From positions 62,001 to 126,000 of the forward strand of contig JACCVV010000063.1 in the NCBI GenBank assembly GCA_013697955.1: a DNA stretch of 64,000 bases, written 5' to 3'. A model generated the notes under the pieces. It was not told where the DNA came from and ran no database searches. It saw only the letters and a list, made by a program, of their open reading frames with translations. Positions 28,766-38,080 of this stretch are shown piece by piece (the first letter of the stretch is position 1; each line of letters starts with the position of its first letter). A program made the translations under genes and the position numbers. The stretch is from Tatlockia sp. Lineage in GTDB: Bacteria > Pseudomonadota > Gammaproteobacteria > Legionellales > Legionellaceae.

Positions 28766-30271
28766 TTGAGTAAATTAAATGCATTTTTGCTAAATTCTCG
28801 ATTTGCTGAAATAGCCATAGTTGTTTCTCTTTTGACACTGATTAGTCTTTTATTAATACCCTTTGCAACGAATGGAATATGGTTTGATGATGCTCAATAT
28901 GCACAAACCTGGGATTTTTTGCATCGATTTAAAATGGGACTTTGGAGCTATAGCCTCGATACTGTAAAAGGCTGGCTCTATGGAAGTGGTCGTATAATAT
29001 TTAGTTTTTTTCCTATTTATGCTTTCTTCTATTTATTAAAGGATAATGAGTTAGCAGTTCGTCTTGTTGATGTTGCTTTGATTCTTAGCCATGTTGGTTT
29101 GGTTGTTTATTTATTGCGTCTGGTGCATGTTTCCTGGCGTACGATTGGTGTATATATCCTTATCCTTTTCTCTTTATTTCAAATAAGACCTTTTTATGAT
29201 CCCGTTGCTTCATATGCGGTGTTCTATAAATTTTTAGGTCTGGCAATCACTCTTTCTCTAATTTTCCTTGTTAAATGGCGTCAAACTGAAAAAACCAGTT
29301 TTTTAGTGGCCTCTAACATTACTGCACTGCTTTCTTTATTTTGTTATGAGATCAATATCATTTATATACCCATCGCTTTAGCTGCTATTTGGACTTCATC
29401 AAATCCTAAATTTTTTAGAAATGTTCTAATTACCCTCATTCCCGCAACTATTTTTTTAGTTATGACTTATCTGGCAAGGCATCACGCTCCTCGTTTGTAT
29501 TTCGGAACCACCTTTGGTTCTTTGCAAGCTGTACCACTTACTTATTTGAAACAGTTGATAGGATGTCTACCGGGTATTTATTATTTAATACAAGGCCATC
29601 ATAGCGACAGTTTTTCTAAGATATTGGCTTCTTTTATCACCACAAGTCTTGCCTGGATTGTTGCTGCACTTTCACTTATTTGTTCCTGGTTGTTACTGAA
29701 ATTTAACACTATTGCAATCACGCCCTATCGGATTCCTAAAGGCATACTAGCAACAGCGCTTGCCTTTGTATTTCTACCTCCTTTTTTAATTGCTGCCTCT
29801 GCAAAATATCAAGCCGAATTACAATGGGGACTTGCCTATCTTCCTGTTTATTATCAATATTTCGGCTTAGCCTTAGTCCTTGCGCTTATTGTGGAAAAAC
29901 TGGTTACTGCAAAAAATGCAAGAAAATACATCTTCCTCTTAATTCCTCTCTATGCTTTTTATGTGACTTTAAATTGGATTTCAAACCGGTTTGAAGCAGC
30001 AAGCCATGATTTAGTTTATGTTGAACCTAAACATAGCCTGATTCATGAAATCAAAAGAGGTTTACTAGATGTTGTTAAAGAAGGTGATATTATCGAAACA
30101 AAGGTGCTGCCTTTTTATATCAACTCTACCTTTTTATATGGCCTGACCGGAAAGAATTTTGCACTTGCAAATGAGTCTTTCCCTGCACGCAAAGATGCAA
30201 TTCGCTATCAACTTGCCCGGCCTTATATAGATGGGAAAGGCTTTGTCTGGCAGTTAAGGCTGTTAAAATAA
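28766..30271 (+). CDS. polytopic membrane protein, possible GT-C type
   Basis: 501 residues from a TTG start with AGGGGA five bases upstream; no suitable in-frame ATG is nearby. About ten to eleven hydrophobic segments, with IWFDDAQYAQTWDF in the first loop, an acidic pair as in GT-C enzymes. A short soluble tail follows the last segment. It is likely the last member of the polysaccharide region. Substrate unknown. Confidence 0.72.
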   Translation: MSKLNAFLLNSRFAEIAIVVSLLTLISLLLIPFATNGIWFDDAQYAQTWDFLHRFKMGLWSYSLDTVKGWLYGSGRIIFSFFPIYAFFYLLKDNELAVRLVDVALILSHVGLVVYLLRLVHVSWRTIGVYILILFSLFQIRPFYDPVASYAVFYKFLGLAITLSLIFLVKWRQTEKTSFLVASNITALLSLFCYEINIIYIPIALAAIWTSSNPKFFRNVLITLIPATIFLVMTYLARHHAPRLYFGTTFGSLQAVPLTYLKQLIGCLPGIYYLIQGHHSDSFSKILASFITTSLAWIVAALSLICSWLLLKFNTIAITPYRIPKGILATALAFVFLPPFLIAASAKYQAELQWGLAYLPVYYQYFGLALVLALIVEKLVTAKNARKYIFLLIPLYAFYVTLNWISNRFEAASHDLVYVEPKHSLIHEIKRGLLDVVKEGDIIETKVLPFYINSTFLYGLTGKNFALANESFPARKDAIRYQLARPYIDGKGFVWQLRLLK

Positions 30272-30279
30272 ACAATCTT

Positions 30280-30348
30280 TTTGCTGACAAATTTGTCTTT
30301 CAGGTGTGCATGAATGTTTTTGAAAGATCTCCCACCTTTCTCAGCAAA
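30280..30348. repeat. nested inverted repeats in convergent gap
   Basis: TTTGCTGA (30280-30287) pairs with TCAGCAAA (30341-30348), and AGGTG pairs with CACCT inside it; GACAAATTTGTC at 30286-30297 is itself a palindrome. It fills the gap between convergent genes and may act as a two-way terminator. Confidence 0.4.
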
Positions 30349-30543
30349 CTAGATATGCCTTAACATAAATACGAGCAAAGCAATAAAGGCGATTAGAATT
30401 AGCGCTAAAAAACCCATCGCAGAAAAGCTTTTTGATAAATTTTCACGGCTAAATTGCTCAGGTTTACCTTTGATACTACGATATAAAATCCAGACAATTA
30501 GCCCAGCACCGAGTAACCCCAGTACCTGATAAAAAGTTTCCAT
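30349..30543 (-). CDS. small two-segment membrane protein
   Basis: 64 residues with two hydrophobic segments (about 7-21 and 42-62) joined by a polar basic loop. It starts two bases after the fre stop and so is probably translated from the ubiD-fre transcript. No family recognised. The tight junction and clean membrane layout argue that it is real. Confidence 0.65.
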   Translation of the reverse strand: METFYQVLGLLGAGLIVWILYRSIKGKPEQFSRENLSKSFSAMGFLALILIAFIALLVFMLRHI

Positions 30544-30545
30544 TG

Positions 30546-31247
30546 TTATACTCCTTCTTCAAAACAAAATGCATCTGAAAATAATTGGGACTGCTTAACA
30601 CCCTGCTTAACCAAGGCATCCCGGGTGGCAAATACCATATCGAATGGGCCGCTAATAACATATTGCCATTTGTTAAGATCCTGATGATGCTGCTCAATAA
30701 CCATTGAAGCCAAAGTATCTTTCGAACTCGAATTGGGTAGAAGAGAAAAATAGCGGAAGTGGGAAGCATGGGTTTGCCAATGAGTCACTTTTTCATGCAT
30801 ATACAAATCGCTCTGCGAGCGAGCGCCCCAAAATAATTCAAATGGCCTAACATCATTAGAAGCAAGTAGTTGTTCAATCATTGCCTTTATAGGTGCAAAA
30901 CCGGTTCCTCCGGCAATGAATAAGATTGGTTTTTGCTTATCTAATTGATCAAGGTGACAATCACCTAAAGGTATTTTTATCTTAAGCGCTCCACGCTCTT
31001 TTATTTCTGCAAGCAATTTTTGATTAGAGGTATTATCAACACTGTGACGAATATGGAGCTCATATTTATGAGAACCAAGTGGTGCATTAGCTATTGAATA
31101 GCTTAATTCTTCATTTGCGAAAATAACATTCAAATATTGGCCAGCCTTATAATCGATATAGTTCTCAGGCGCTAAAATTACTTTCAAAATGGAGTCGGTT
31201 AAAGGATTAACATCATCCACTTGAGTATGAATCAATTTTTGGTTCAT
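30546..31247 (-). CDS. fre: NAD(P)H-flavin reductase
   Basis: 233 residues from ATG 31247, exactly the length of E. coli Fre. The ATG overlaps the ubiD stop (ATGA). A ferredoxin-reductase-type flavin domain ([18 protein letters not shown]) is followed by the NAD(P) domain with [14 protein letters not shown] and [11 protein letters not shown]. Fre reduces free flavins; reduced FMN is needed by UbiX to make the prenyl-FMN used by UbiD, so the pairing is logical. It resembles CDP-sugar E3 reductases only distantly and lacks their plant-type ferredoxin domain. Confidence 0.92.
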   Translation of the reverse strand: MNQKLIHTQVDDVNPLTDSILKVILAPENYIDYKAGQYLNVIFANEELSYSIANAPLGSHKYELHIRHSVDNTSNQKLLAEIKERGALKIKIPLGDCHLDQLDKQKPILFIAGGTGFAPIKAMIEQLLASNDVRPFELFWGARSQSDLYMHEKVTHWQTHASHFRYFSLLPNSSSKDTLASMVIEQHHQDLNKWQYVISGPFDMVFATRDALVKQGVKQSQLFSDAFCFEEGV

Positions 31248-32713
31248 CGTTCCAACCCAAGTTTTGACCAATAACCATCAACGCGCTTTAAAATTTCGTC
31301 ATCCATAACTATTGCTTTACCCCACTCGCGTTGAGTTTCTCCCATCCACTTAGAGGTAGCATCCATACCCATTTTCGAACCCAATCCAGAGATAGGGGAG
31401 GCGAAATCAAGATAATCAATTGGTGTATTTTCAACCATTACTGTATCCCTTGATGGGTCCATTCGTGTGGTTATTGCCCAAATTACATCCTGCCAATTTC
31501 TAGCATCGATATCATCATCGCAAACGATAACGAATTTGGTATACATAAATTGTCGCAGAAAAGACCAAACAGCCATCATTATACGTTTAGCATGTCCGGG
31601 ATATTGCTTTTTCATAGTAACCACGGCTAAACGGTAAGAACAACCTTCAGGCGGTAAGTAGAAATCTACAATTTCTGGAAACTGTTTTTGCAAAAGCGGA
31701 ATAAAAACTTCATTCAAGGCTAAACCTAAAATTGCAGGCTCATCGGGTGGGCGGCCCGTGTATGTGCTGTGATAAATCGGTTGGTTGCGATGGGTTATGC
31801 GCTCAACTGTAAATACGGGAAATGTTTGAACTTCATTATAATAGCCCGTGTGATCGCCAAAAGGACCTTCGGCTGCTTCTTCACCTGGATCAATATAGCC
31901 TTCTAAAATAATTTCTGCAGAGGCTGGAACAGATAATTCATTTCCCAAACAACGAGTTAACTGAGTTCGTTGACCGCGTAACAAACCAGCAAAGGCATAC
32001 TCGGACAAACTATCAGGAACGGGCGTTACTGCTGCGAGCATGGTCGCAGGATCTGCGCCTAAAGTAACTGCAACAGGGAAACGTTCGCCAGGATAAACTT
32101 GTTGCCAGGCCTGATAATCAAGGGCTCCACCACGATGGGATAACCAGCGCATAATCAATTTATTTTTTCCCAGCAGTTGCTGCCGGTAAATTCCCATATT
32201 TTCCCGCGACTGATGAGGCCCTTTCGTCGTTACTAATCCCCAGGTTATTAGAGGCGCTACATCTCCTGGCCAACAGGTTTGTATGGGTAATCGTCTAAGA
32301 TCTACCTCTTCTTTTTCCCATACCTGTTCCTGGCAGGGAGCAGAAGAAACATATTTCGGAGCCATATTGAGTGCTTGTTTTAATAAAGGCAATTTGGAAA
32401 AGGCATCTTTGAATCCTTTGGGCGGGTCGGGTTCTTTTAATGCTGCTAAAAGTTTACCAACCTCACGTAAGGCAGAAATATTTTCCTCCCCCATTCCTAA
32501 AGCAACACGTTCCACAGTCCCAAACAAGTTTGTTAAAACAGGCATGGCACTTTCTTTAGGATTTGTGAAAAGCAGCGCAGGACCTTCAGATCGCAACACT
32601 CGATCAGAAATAGCGGTCATTTCAAGAAAAGGAGAAACAGGGTAGTCAATTCGCTTTAATAAACCACGTAGCTCTAATTGAGAGATAAAATCTCGAAGGT
32701 CAGCGTATTTCAT
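31244..32713 (-). CDS. ubiD: 3-octaprenyl-4-hydroxybenzoate carboxy-lyase
   Basis: 489 residues, against about 497 in E. coli. It decarboxylates the prenylated hydroxybenzoate in ubiquinone synthesis with prenyl-FMN. Family landmarks include [40 protein letters not shown] (conserved acidic residues) and [14 protein letters not shown]. The ubiD-fre order matches many gammaproteobacteria. Confidence 0.96.
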   Translation of the reverse strand: MKYADLRDFISQLELRGLLKRIDYPVSPFLEMTAISDRVLRSEGPALLFTNPKESAMPVLTNLFGTVERVALGMGEENISALREVGKLLAALKEPDPPKGFKDAFSKLPLLKQALNMAPKYVSSAPCQEQVWEKEEVDLRRLPIQTCWPGDVAPLITWGLVTTKGPHQSRENMGIYRQQLLGKNKLIMRWLSHRGGALDYQAWQQVYPGERFPVAVTLGADPATMLAAVTPVPDSLSEYAFAGLLRGQRTQLTRCLGNELSVPASAEIILEGYIDPGEEAAEGPFGDHTGYYNEVQTFPVFTVERITHRNQPIYHSTYTGRPPDEPAILGLALNEVFIPLLQKQFPEIVDFYLPPEGCSYRLAVVTMKKQYPGHAKRIMMAVWSFLRQFMYTKFVIVCDDDIDARNWQDVIWAITTRMDPSRDTVMVENTPIDYLDFASPISGLGSKMGMDATSKWMGETQREWGKAIVMDDEILKRVDGYWSKLGLER

Positions 32714-32851
32714 ATCAGACGTTTAAAAGAACAATAATTGCTGATTATGGCACAGGCGATACTTTAACAGAAACAAAGTGCTGATTTTTCTTTAGGAATG
32801 CATAAGAAAGTTTAGAATTAGAGATTTAACAAACATAAGATACAACTGAAA

Positions 32852-32869
32852 CCGCGGACAGGTCCGCGG
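32852..32869 (-). terminator. palindromic hairpin downstream of rho
   Basis: CCGCGGAC and GTCCGCGG form a perfect eight-pair GC-rich stem with a two-base centre, 15 bases after the rho stop. The leftward transcript continues with only TTT, so it may be a weak terminator or a dispersed REP-like palindrome. Confidence 0.6.
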
Positions 32870-32883
32870 CTCTAGGGACTGGA

Positions 32884-34146
32884 TTATTCTTGACGTTTCA
32901 TAGCGTCAAAAAATTCACTATTTGTTTTATGATTTTTCATACGCTCGAGTAGAAATTCAATTGCATCGCATTCGTCCATTGATTGCAAAATTTTGCGCAA
33001 AATCCAGGTACGATGTAATTCTTCGGGACTTACTAACAAATCCTCGCGACGGGTACCAGAGCGATTAATATTAATGGCAGGGAAGACACGACGCTCCGAA
33101 ATGCTACGAGATAAGTGGATTTCCATGTTACCGGTTCCCTTAAATTCCTCATAAATCACCTCATCCATTTTAGAGCCGGTATCAACTAGCGCTGTTGCTA
33201 TGATAGTTAAACTGCCACCTTCTTCAATATTACGTGCAGCACCGTAAAGCCGTTTGGGTCTTTGCAGGGCATTTGCATCCACACCACCGGTTAATACTTT
33301 TCCTGAAGCAGGAACAACCGTGTTATAAGCGCGAGCCAGACGTGTGATGGAATCAAGTAGAATCACCACATCTCTTTTATGCTCAACCAACCGCTTTGCT
33401 TTTTCGACGACCATTTCAGCAACTTGCACGTGACGGTTTGCCGGCTCATCAAAGGTACTCGCCACCACTTCGCCTTTAACAGAGCGCTGCATTTCGGTGA
33501 CTTCTTCAGGCCTTTCATCAATCAACAAGACGATGAGATAGCAATCCGGATAATTTTTCTCAATAGAATGAGCTAAATTTTGCAACATCAAAGTCTTACC
33601 CGCTTTTGGCGGAGAAACAATTAGTCCGCGTTGCCCACGGCCAAAAGGTGCACATAAATCGACAACTCGAGCGGTTAAATCCTCGGAACTGCCATTACCT
33701 TGCTCCATCACCAGTCGCTGATTTGCAAACAAAGGAGTGAGGTTTTCAAATAAGATTTTTCGTTTAGCGCTTTCAGGCGAATCAAAATTAATCTCATCAA
33801 CCTTTAGCAAGGCAAAATAACGCTCATTATCTTTTGGTGGTCGGATTTTACCGGTTATTGTGTCACCAGTTCTTAGGCCAAACCGTCTGATTTGACTGGG
33901 TGAAACATAGATATCGTCAGGGCCTGCCTGGTAGGATCCGTCTTCGGAACGCAAAAAACCGAAACCGTCGGTTAATACTTCCAGAACGCCCCCGCCATGA
34001 ATATCTTCACCTTTATGCGAATGGGCCTTTAAAATTGCAAAAAGAATATCTTGCTTGCGCATGCGGGCTGTATTTTCAGCCCCCATCTCCTGTGAAATAT
34101 TAACAAGATCGGCAATGGGTAATTTCTTAAGTTCACTAAGATTCAT
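32884..34146 (-). CDS. rho: transcription termination factor Rho
   Basis: 420 residues from ATG 34146 ([10 protein letters not shown]), matching the 419 of E. coli; an upstream start at 34155 is less likely. An N-terminal helical and cold-shock-like RNA-binding domain is followed by the ATPase with Walker [12 protein letters not shown], Walker [17 protein letters not shown] and the Q/R-loop region [16 protein letters not shown]. The 306-base leader could carry Rho autoregulation. trxA lies upstream on the same strand, a conserved neighbourhood. Confidence 0.97.
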   Translation of the reverse strand: MNLSELKKLPIADLVNISQEMGAENTARMRKQDILFAILKAHSHKGEDIHGGGVLEVLTDGFGFLRSEDGSYQAGPDDIYVSPSQIRRFGLRTGDTITGKIRPPKDNERYFALLKVDEINFDSPESAKRKILFENLTPLFANQRLVMEQGNGSSEDLTARVVDLCAPFGRGQRGLIVSPPKAGKTLMLQNLAHSIEKNYPDCYLIVLLIDERPEEVTEMQRSVKGEVVASTFDEPANRHVQVAEMVVEKAKRLVEHKRDVVILLDSITRLARAYNTVVPASGKVLTGGVDANALQRPKRLYGAARNIEEGGSLTIIATALVDTGSKMDEVIYEEFKGTGNMEIHLSRSISERRVFPAININRSGTRREDLLVSPEELHRTWILRKILQSMDECDAIEFLLERMKNHKTNSEFFDAMKRQE

Positions 34147-34452
34147 ACTTCTCACTTGATGTATTGGTTAAATGAAATGGTTTTTCCGAGGTAATTTGTA
34201 TTTTGAAAGAATAGTTGGGAAATCCACTATCCAAGGTAATTTCTCAATTTCACTAAATTTGAACCTTTTATCATTACATCACTGCTCATTAGTTTACTTG
34301 TAAATAAGACAGTTGAATGACATTGGGGCAAGAGATCTAGGTCTGAGAAAATGACCACACATTGATATAGCAGATTAACATAGCTTTTAAATTAGATCCA
34401 CTAATTTTTATGTGTCCAACCTGATCAACAGGCTGGAGCGGATAAATACCCT
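34147..34452. other. rho leader / trxA-rho gap
   Basis: About 306 bases with no gene, containing the trxA hairpin at 34416-34436 and presumably the rho promoter and leader. No riboswitch was recognised. Confidence 0.5.
34416..34436 (-). terminator. hairpin downstream of trxA
   Basis: On the leftward transcript CCAGCCTG pairs with CAGGTTGG (one G-U) around a five-base loop, 17 bases past the trxA stop. The following bases are A/T-rich but lack a clear U-run. Confidence 0.5.
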
Positions 34453-34779
34453 TTAAACATTCGATTCAACAAAAGCAGTTAATTGTGATTTTGAAAGCAA
34501 ACCCATTTTTATAGCTTCTACCTGACCATTTTTAAACAGGATAAGGGTAGGAATGCTCATGACACCGTATTTGGAAGGGATCTGGGAATTTTCATCGATG
34601 TTCATCTTGGCAAAAGTAATTTTATCGCTGTGACTAGTGGCAACTTCTTCCAAAACCGGAGTTAAAGCGCGGCAAGGTCCACACCATTCAGCCCAAAAAT
34701 CTACCAGCACTGGCTTGCTGGAATTTAAAACGTCTTGCTCAAAACTGGAGTCGGTAATGGCTTTAATGTTTTCACTCAT
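34453..34779 (-). CDS. trxA: thioredoxin 1
   Basis: 108 residues, standard length, with the redox centre WAEWCGPCRALTP and the cis-Pro loop MSIPTLILFKNG. A general cytoplasmic disulfide reductant. The start has a GAGGTG site, and a promoter-like TAGACT/GATAAT pair lies upstream. Confidence 0.97.
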   Translation of the reverse strand: MSENIKAITDSSFEQDVLNSSKPVLVDFWAEWCGPCRALTPVLEEVATSHSDKITFAKMNIDENSQIPSKYGVMSIPTLILFKNGQVEAIKMGLLSKSQLTAFVESNV

Positions 34780-34819
34780 GAATACACCTCGGTTGTTTGA
34801 AAAAAGAATTCAGAAAATC

Positions 34820-34848
34820 ATTATCCGCGAAACTGCATTTACAGTCTA
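34820..34848 (-). promoter_or_regulatory. candidate trxA promoter
   Basis: Reading leftward, TAGACT (34848-34843) and GATAAT (34825-34820) are 17 bases apart. The predicted transcript start is about 35 bases before the trxA ATG. Confidence 0.5.
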
Positions 34849-34851
34849 GCT

Positions 34852-35580
34852 TCACAGATCGCCCCAAACAGCTTGCATCATCGCTAAGGCAGCAATTGCT
34901 GCCGTTTCGGTGCGCAACACTCTGGGTCCAAGAAAGAGCGGAGAAAAACCAGCATTTACAATCGACTCCAGTTCTTCTTCACTAAAGCCGCCTTCCGGGC
35001 CAACCAATAGGGCTAATTCTTGCTTGGCTAGATTATAGTCGCGCCAGGTTTTTGAATGGTAGGGATCTAAAACAAATTTCAAGGGTAAATCATTTTGTTT
35101 TAGATAATCGTCTAAAGAAAGCGCAATATTCACCTGTGGAATAAAATTTCGCCCCGATTGTTCACAAGCAGCTACAGCAATAGCCTGCCATTGTGCTCGT
35201 TTTTTATTTATGCGAGCCTCATCCAATTTTACTACTGAGCGAGATGTAATTATTGGACAGATACTGGCTACTCCCAGCTCAACGGCTTTTTGCATGACAA
35301 ACTCCATGCGTTCGCCTTTAGAAATGGCTTGAGCAAGATGAATTTTTAATGGCGACTCTTTATTTACAGATCGTTCACCAATGATTTTAACGCATACTCT
35401 TTTTTTATGAACAGAAACGAGAAGTGCATTAAACTCTCGATTATCACCGCAAAATAAGGTTATTGTTTCGCCGGGCTGCATTCTTAATACAACGCCAACA
35501 TGTTGACCGGCCTCAGGTGATAATTCCAGTGTTTGATTGAGACTTAAAGAAGCAGCTTGGTAAATACGTATTTCTCGCAC
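34852..35580 (-). CDS. rsmE: 16S rRNA m3U1498 methyltransferase
   Basis: 242 residues against 243 in E. coli. A PUA-like N-terminal domain is followed by a SPOUT knot with LLVGPEGGFSEEEL and LGPRVLRTETAAIAAL, both diagnostic of RsmE. It methylates U1498 of 16S rRNA in the assembled 30S subunit. Divergent from fumC. Confidence 0.95.
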   Translation of the reverse strand: MREIRIYQAASLSLNQTLELSPEAGQHVGVVLRMQPGETITLFCGDNREFNALLVSVHKKRVCVKIIGERSVNKESPLKIHLAQAISKGERMEFVMQKAVELGVASICPIITSRSVVKLDEARINKKRAQWQAIAVAACEQSGRNFIPQVNIALSLDDYLKQNDLPLKFVLDPYHSKTWRDYNLAKQELALLVGPEGGFSEEELESIVNAGFSPLFLGPRVLRTETAAIAALAMMQAVWGDL

Positions 35581-35680
35581 ATCCTCTCACTAATATGAAC
35601 TTAAATTATCCGGTTATTCTACTATACCTCTAAAAGTCTTAGTGCTATGTTAGCGGTTTATTTTTTTGGGGATAAGTTTT

Positions 35681-37072
35681 ATGAGCAAATCACGCATCGA
35701 ATCCGATTCTATGGGAGAAATTGAAGTTCCATCCAATCGGTATTGGGGAGCACAAACCGAGCGATCGCTCCATCATTTTAATATTGGCAACGACATTATG
35801 CCTCGAGAAATCACTTATGCTTTTGGGATTTTGAAAAATGCAGCTGCTTTGACTAATCTGGAATTGGGTAAACTTTCAAAAGAAAAAGCTGATTTAATTA
35901 TTAAAGCGGCAGAAGAGGTCAGCGCTGGAAAATTGGATGAGCATTTTCCTCTGCATGTTTGGCAAACTGGAAGTGGAACCCAATCCAATATGAATGCTAA
36001 TGAAGTTATTTCAAATCGCGCCATTGAAATAGCCGGCGGTGAAATGGGTTCAAAAAAACCGGTACATCCCAACGACGATGTCAACATGTCGCAATCCTCA
36101 AATGATACCTTTCCCACTGCCATGCACATCGCGACAGCACTTGCCTTTGCAGAAAAATTAATTCCTTCTGTGCAGAATTTACGGGAGGCTTTGGTGAAAA
36201 AAGTGCATGCCTTTAAAGATATCATCAAAATTGGGCGAACCCATTTACAAGATGCAGTTCCCATGACACTCGGTCAGGAATTTTCAGGTTATGTTGCTCA
36301 ACTGGATGCCTGCATCAGTCGATTCAAACTGGTTATGCCGGAATTATATGAATTAGCCCTAGGCGGAACCGCTGTAGGAACCGGATTAAATAGTCCACCG
36401 CAATTTGCGTCAAAAGCAGCCACTTATATTGCAGAAATTTCGAATTTGCCCTTTATTTCCGCCCCCAATAAATTTGCAGCCCTCGCAGCACATGAACCCT
36501 TAGTAATGGCGCACAGCACGCTAAAAGCCTTAGCCTGTGCTTTGATGAAAATAGCAAATGACATACGCTGGCTTGCTTCAGGTCCCCGATGCGGCATCGG
36601 CGAACTAATTTTACCTGAAAACGAACCCGGTTCATCCATTATGCCAGGCAAGGTAAATCCCACCCAATGTGAAGCAATGACGATGGTTTGCGCCCAGGTT
36701 TTAGGCAATGATACTGCTGTTGCCATTGCAGCCAGTCAGGGCAATTTTGAATTGAATGTATTCAAGCCGGTAATTATATTCAATGTTTTAAATTCATTAA
36801 ATCTATTGGCAGATTCTTGTAAATCTTTTCAAGAATTTTGTGTTGAAGGAATTGAAGCAAACAAAACGGTGATTGATTATTATCTACAGCACTCATTAAT
36901 GCTTGTCACTGCTTTGAATCAACATATTGGCTATGATAAAGCGGCACAAATTGCTAAAAAAGCCCATCATGAAAACCTTTCCTTGCAGGAAGCTGCGGAA
37001 AAACTTGGCTTTTTAACTGCTGAACAGTTTAAAGAATTGGTGCGACCAGAAGAAATGGTTAATCCTAAATAA
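35681..37072 (+). CDS. fumC: class II fumarate hydratase
   Basis: 463 residues from ATG 35681, preceded by GGGGA; a start at 35666 is possible. It interconverts fumarate and malate in the TCA cycle without an Fe-S cluster. Superfamily signature [13 protein letters not shown], plus [28 protein letters not shown] and [10 protein letters not shown], all conserved. Ends at a terminator-like hairpin shared with a convergent gene. Confidence 0.96.
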   Translation: MSKSRIESDSMGEIEVPSNRYWGAQTERSLHHFNIGNDIMPREITYAFGILKNAAALTNLELGKLSKEKADLIIKAAEEVSAGKLDEHFPLHVWQTGSGTQSNMNANEVISNRAIEIAGGEMGSKKPVHPNDDVNMSQSSNDTFPTAMHIATALAFAEKLIPSVQNLREALVKKVHAFKDIIKIGRTHLQDAVPMTLGQEFSGYVAQLDACISRFKLVMPELYELALGGTAVGTGLNSPPQFASKAATYIAEISNLPFISAPNKFAALAAHEPLVMAHSTLKALACALMKIANDIRWLASGPRCGIGELILPENEPGSSIMPGKVNPTQCEAMTMVCAQVLGNDTAVAIAASQGNFELNVFKPVIIFNVLNSLNLLADSCKSFQEFCVEGIEANKTVIDYYLQHSLMLVTALNQHIGYDKAAQIAKKAHHENLSLQEAAEKLGFLTAEQFKELVRPEEMVNPK

Positions 37073-37081
37073 GATTTTGAG

Positions 37082-37109
37082 AGCGTCCTTTGGCCATACT
37101 TGGGACGCT
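37082..37109 (+). terminator. fumC terminator
   Basis: AGCGTCC (37082-37088) and GGACGCT (37103-37109) form a perfect seven-pair stem, followed by TTCT. It sits between the convergent fumC and phosphodiesterase genes. Confidence 0.6.
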
Positions 37110-37111
37110 TT

Positions 37112-37915
37112 CTACTCCGATGATTTAGCCGTATTGCCATCCCTTTTTAACTCATCCAGACAATTAGTTAGCAGGCTAAGGTTGTCTGAAAACACCCAGT
37201 ACATACCGCGATTTAATTCCCTGTATAACCCCGATCGAGAATCAACCATACCGACACCAACTAATTTTTGAGCTAATTGAAGTTTTTTTATTTTTAAATT
37301 ATTCATTAAAAAATAATGGCCAAGGATGCCGCCATAATTTTTTTCCATTGCAAGCTTACAAAATTGACTCACATTGTTATGTATGGGGATCAATAACATG
37401 GAAGAAGTAGGGAAAGAACTGAGTGAGCTAAACAAAGAAGCATCAAGGCTAAGAAGATGATAATCCTGGCCTGGCACCAAAGAATTTAACTCCTCTTTTA
37501 AAGTCTCTTCCGAGTGAAAAGGCGCTTTTAGCTCGATAAATAAATGCATCCTTCTACCATAGCGTTCAACGACCTCGCGAAGACTAGGGATTTCTGGCAC
37601 TAACTGGCGAAGCGTTTTAAAATTCAATTCATTAATAAAGAGATTTTTACCCCAAAGCCTATTCAAGCAGGGATCATGGTTAACCACCAATACGCCATCC
37701 GCTGTCGCGTGGATATCAAGCTCTATTCCAAAAGCGCCTAGAGCAAGCGCTCGTGAAAAGGCCGCGTCGGTGTTTTCAACAATACCTGATTGGTGGTCAT
37801 GTGCACCACGATGTGCGATAAGGCAGGCTTCGTTCGCATTGGTTTCACTTGGGATTTTTCGAGGTAAACAAGCAAAAAAACCATCTAATATTTTTTCAGC
37901 AACATTCAAAAACAT
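37112..37915 (-). CDS. glycerophosphodiester phosphodiesterase family protein
   Basis: About 267 residues from ATG 37915; an in-frame TTG at 37969 would add 18 residues, and neither has a clear ribosome site. GDPD TIM-barrel landmarks are AHRGAHDHQ, ENTDAAF, ELDIHATADGVLVVNHD and FIELK. No clear signal peptide from the ATG start, so probably cytoplasmic. It releases glycerol 3-phosphate from deacylated phospholipids, by family analogy. Convergent with fumC. Confidence 0.88.
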   Translation of the reverse strand: MFLNVAEKILDGFFACLPRKIPSETNANEACLIAHRGAHDHQSGIVENTDAAFSRALALGAFGIELDIHATADGVLVVNHDPCLNRLWGKNLFINELNFKTLRQLVPEIPSLREVVERYGRRMHLFIELKAPFHSEETLKEELNSLVPGQDYHLLSLDASLFSSLSSFPTSSMLLIPIHNNVSQFCKLAMEKNYGGILGHYFLMNNLKIKKLQLAQKLVGVGMVDSRSGLYRELNRGMYWVFSDNLSLLTNCLDELKRDGNTAKSSE

Positions 37916-38018
37916 GTCATATCTAATCAATTTAAAGTTAATGCCGATTCTGCATTTATTTTTTTTCAAAATCTAGAGCCTATTATTCATTAATAGGAAA
38001 TTTAATAAATTAGTTATA

Positions 38019-38038
38019 CTTAATAATTCCCTAATGTT
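38019..38038 (+). promoter_or_regulatory. PmrA-box-like tandem repeat
   Basis: CTTAATAAT, two bases, then CCTAATGTT. From memory, the Legionella PmrA element is a tandem of cTTAATatT half-sites two bases apart; these match 8/9 and 7/9. It lies about 43 bases before the start of a candidate effector gene. The region is AT-rich, so chance matches are possible. Confidence 0.4.
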
Positions 38039-38080
38039 TTATATATATGATATTTATAAATCAGTATTTTGGAATCTTTT

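Noticed and set aside
30546-31247. Fre as the E3 reductase of the CDP-sugar pathway
   Set aside because: Length, ubiD coupling and lack of a plant-type ferredoxin domain identify housekeeping flavin reductase.
35815-36264. 149-residue minus-strand frame within fumC
   Set aside because: Antisense shadow of a highly conserved gene.
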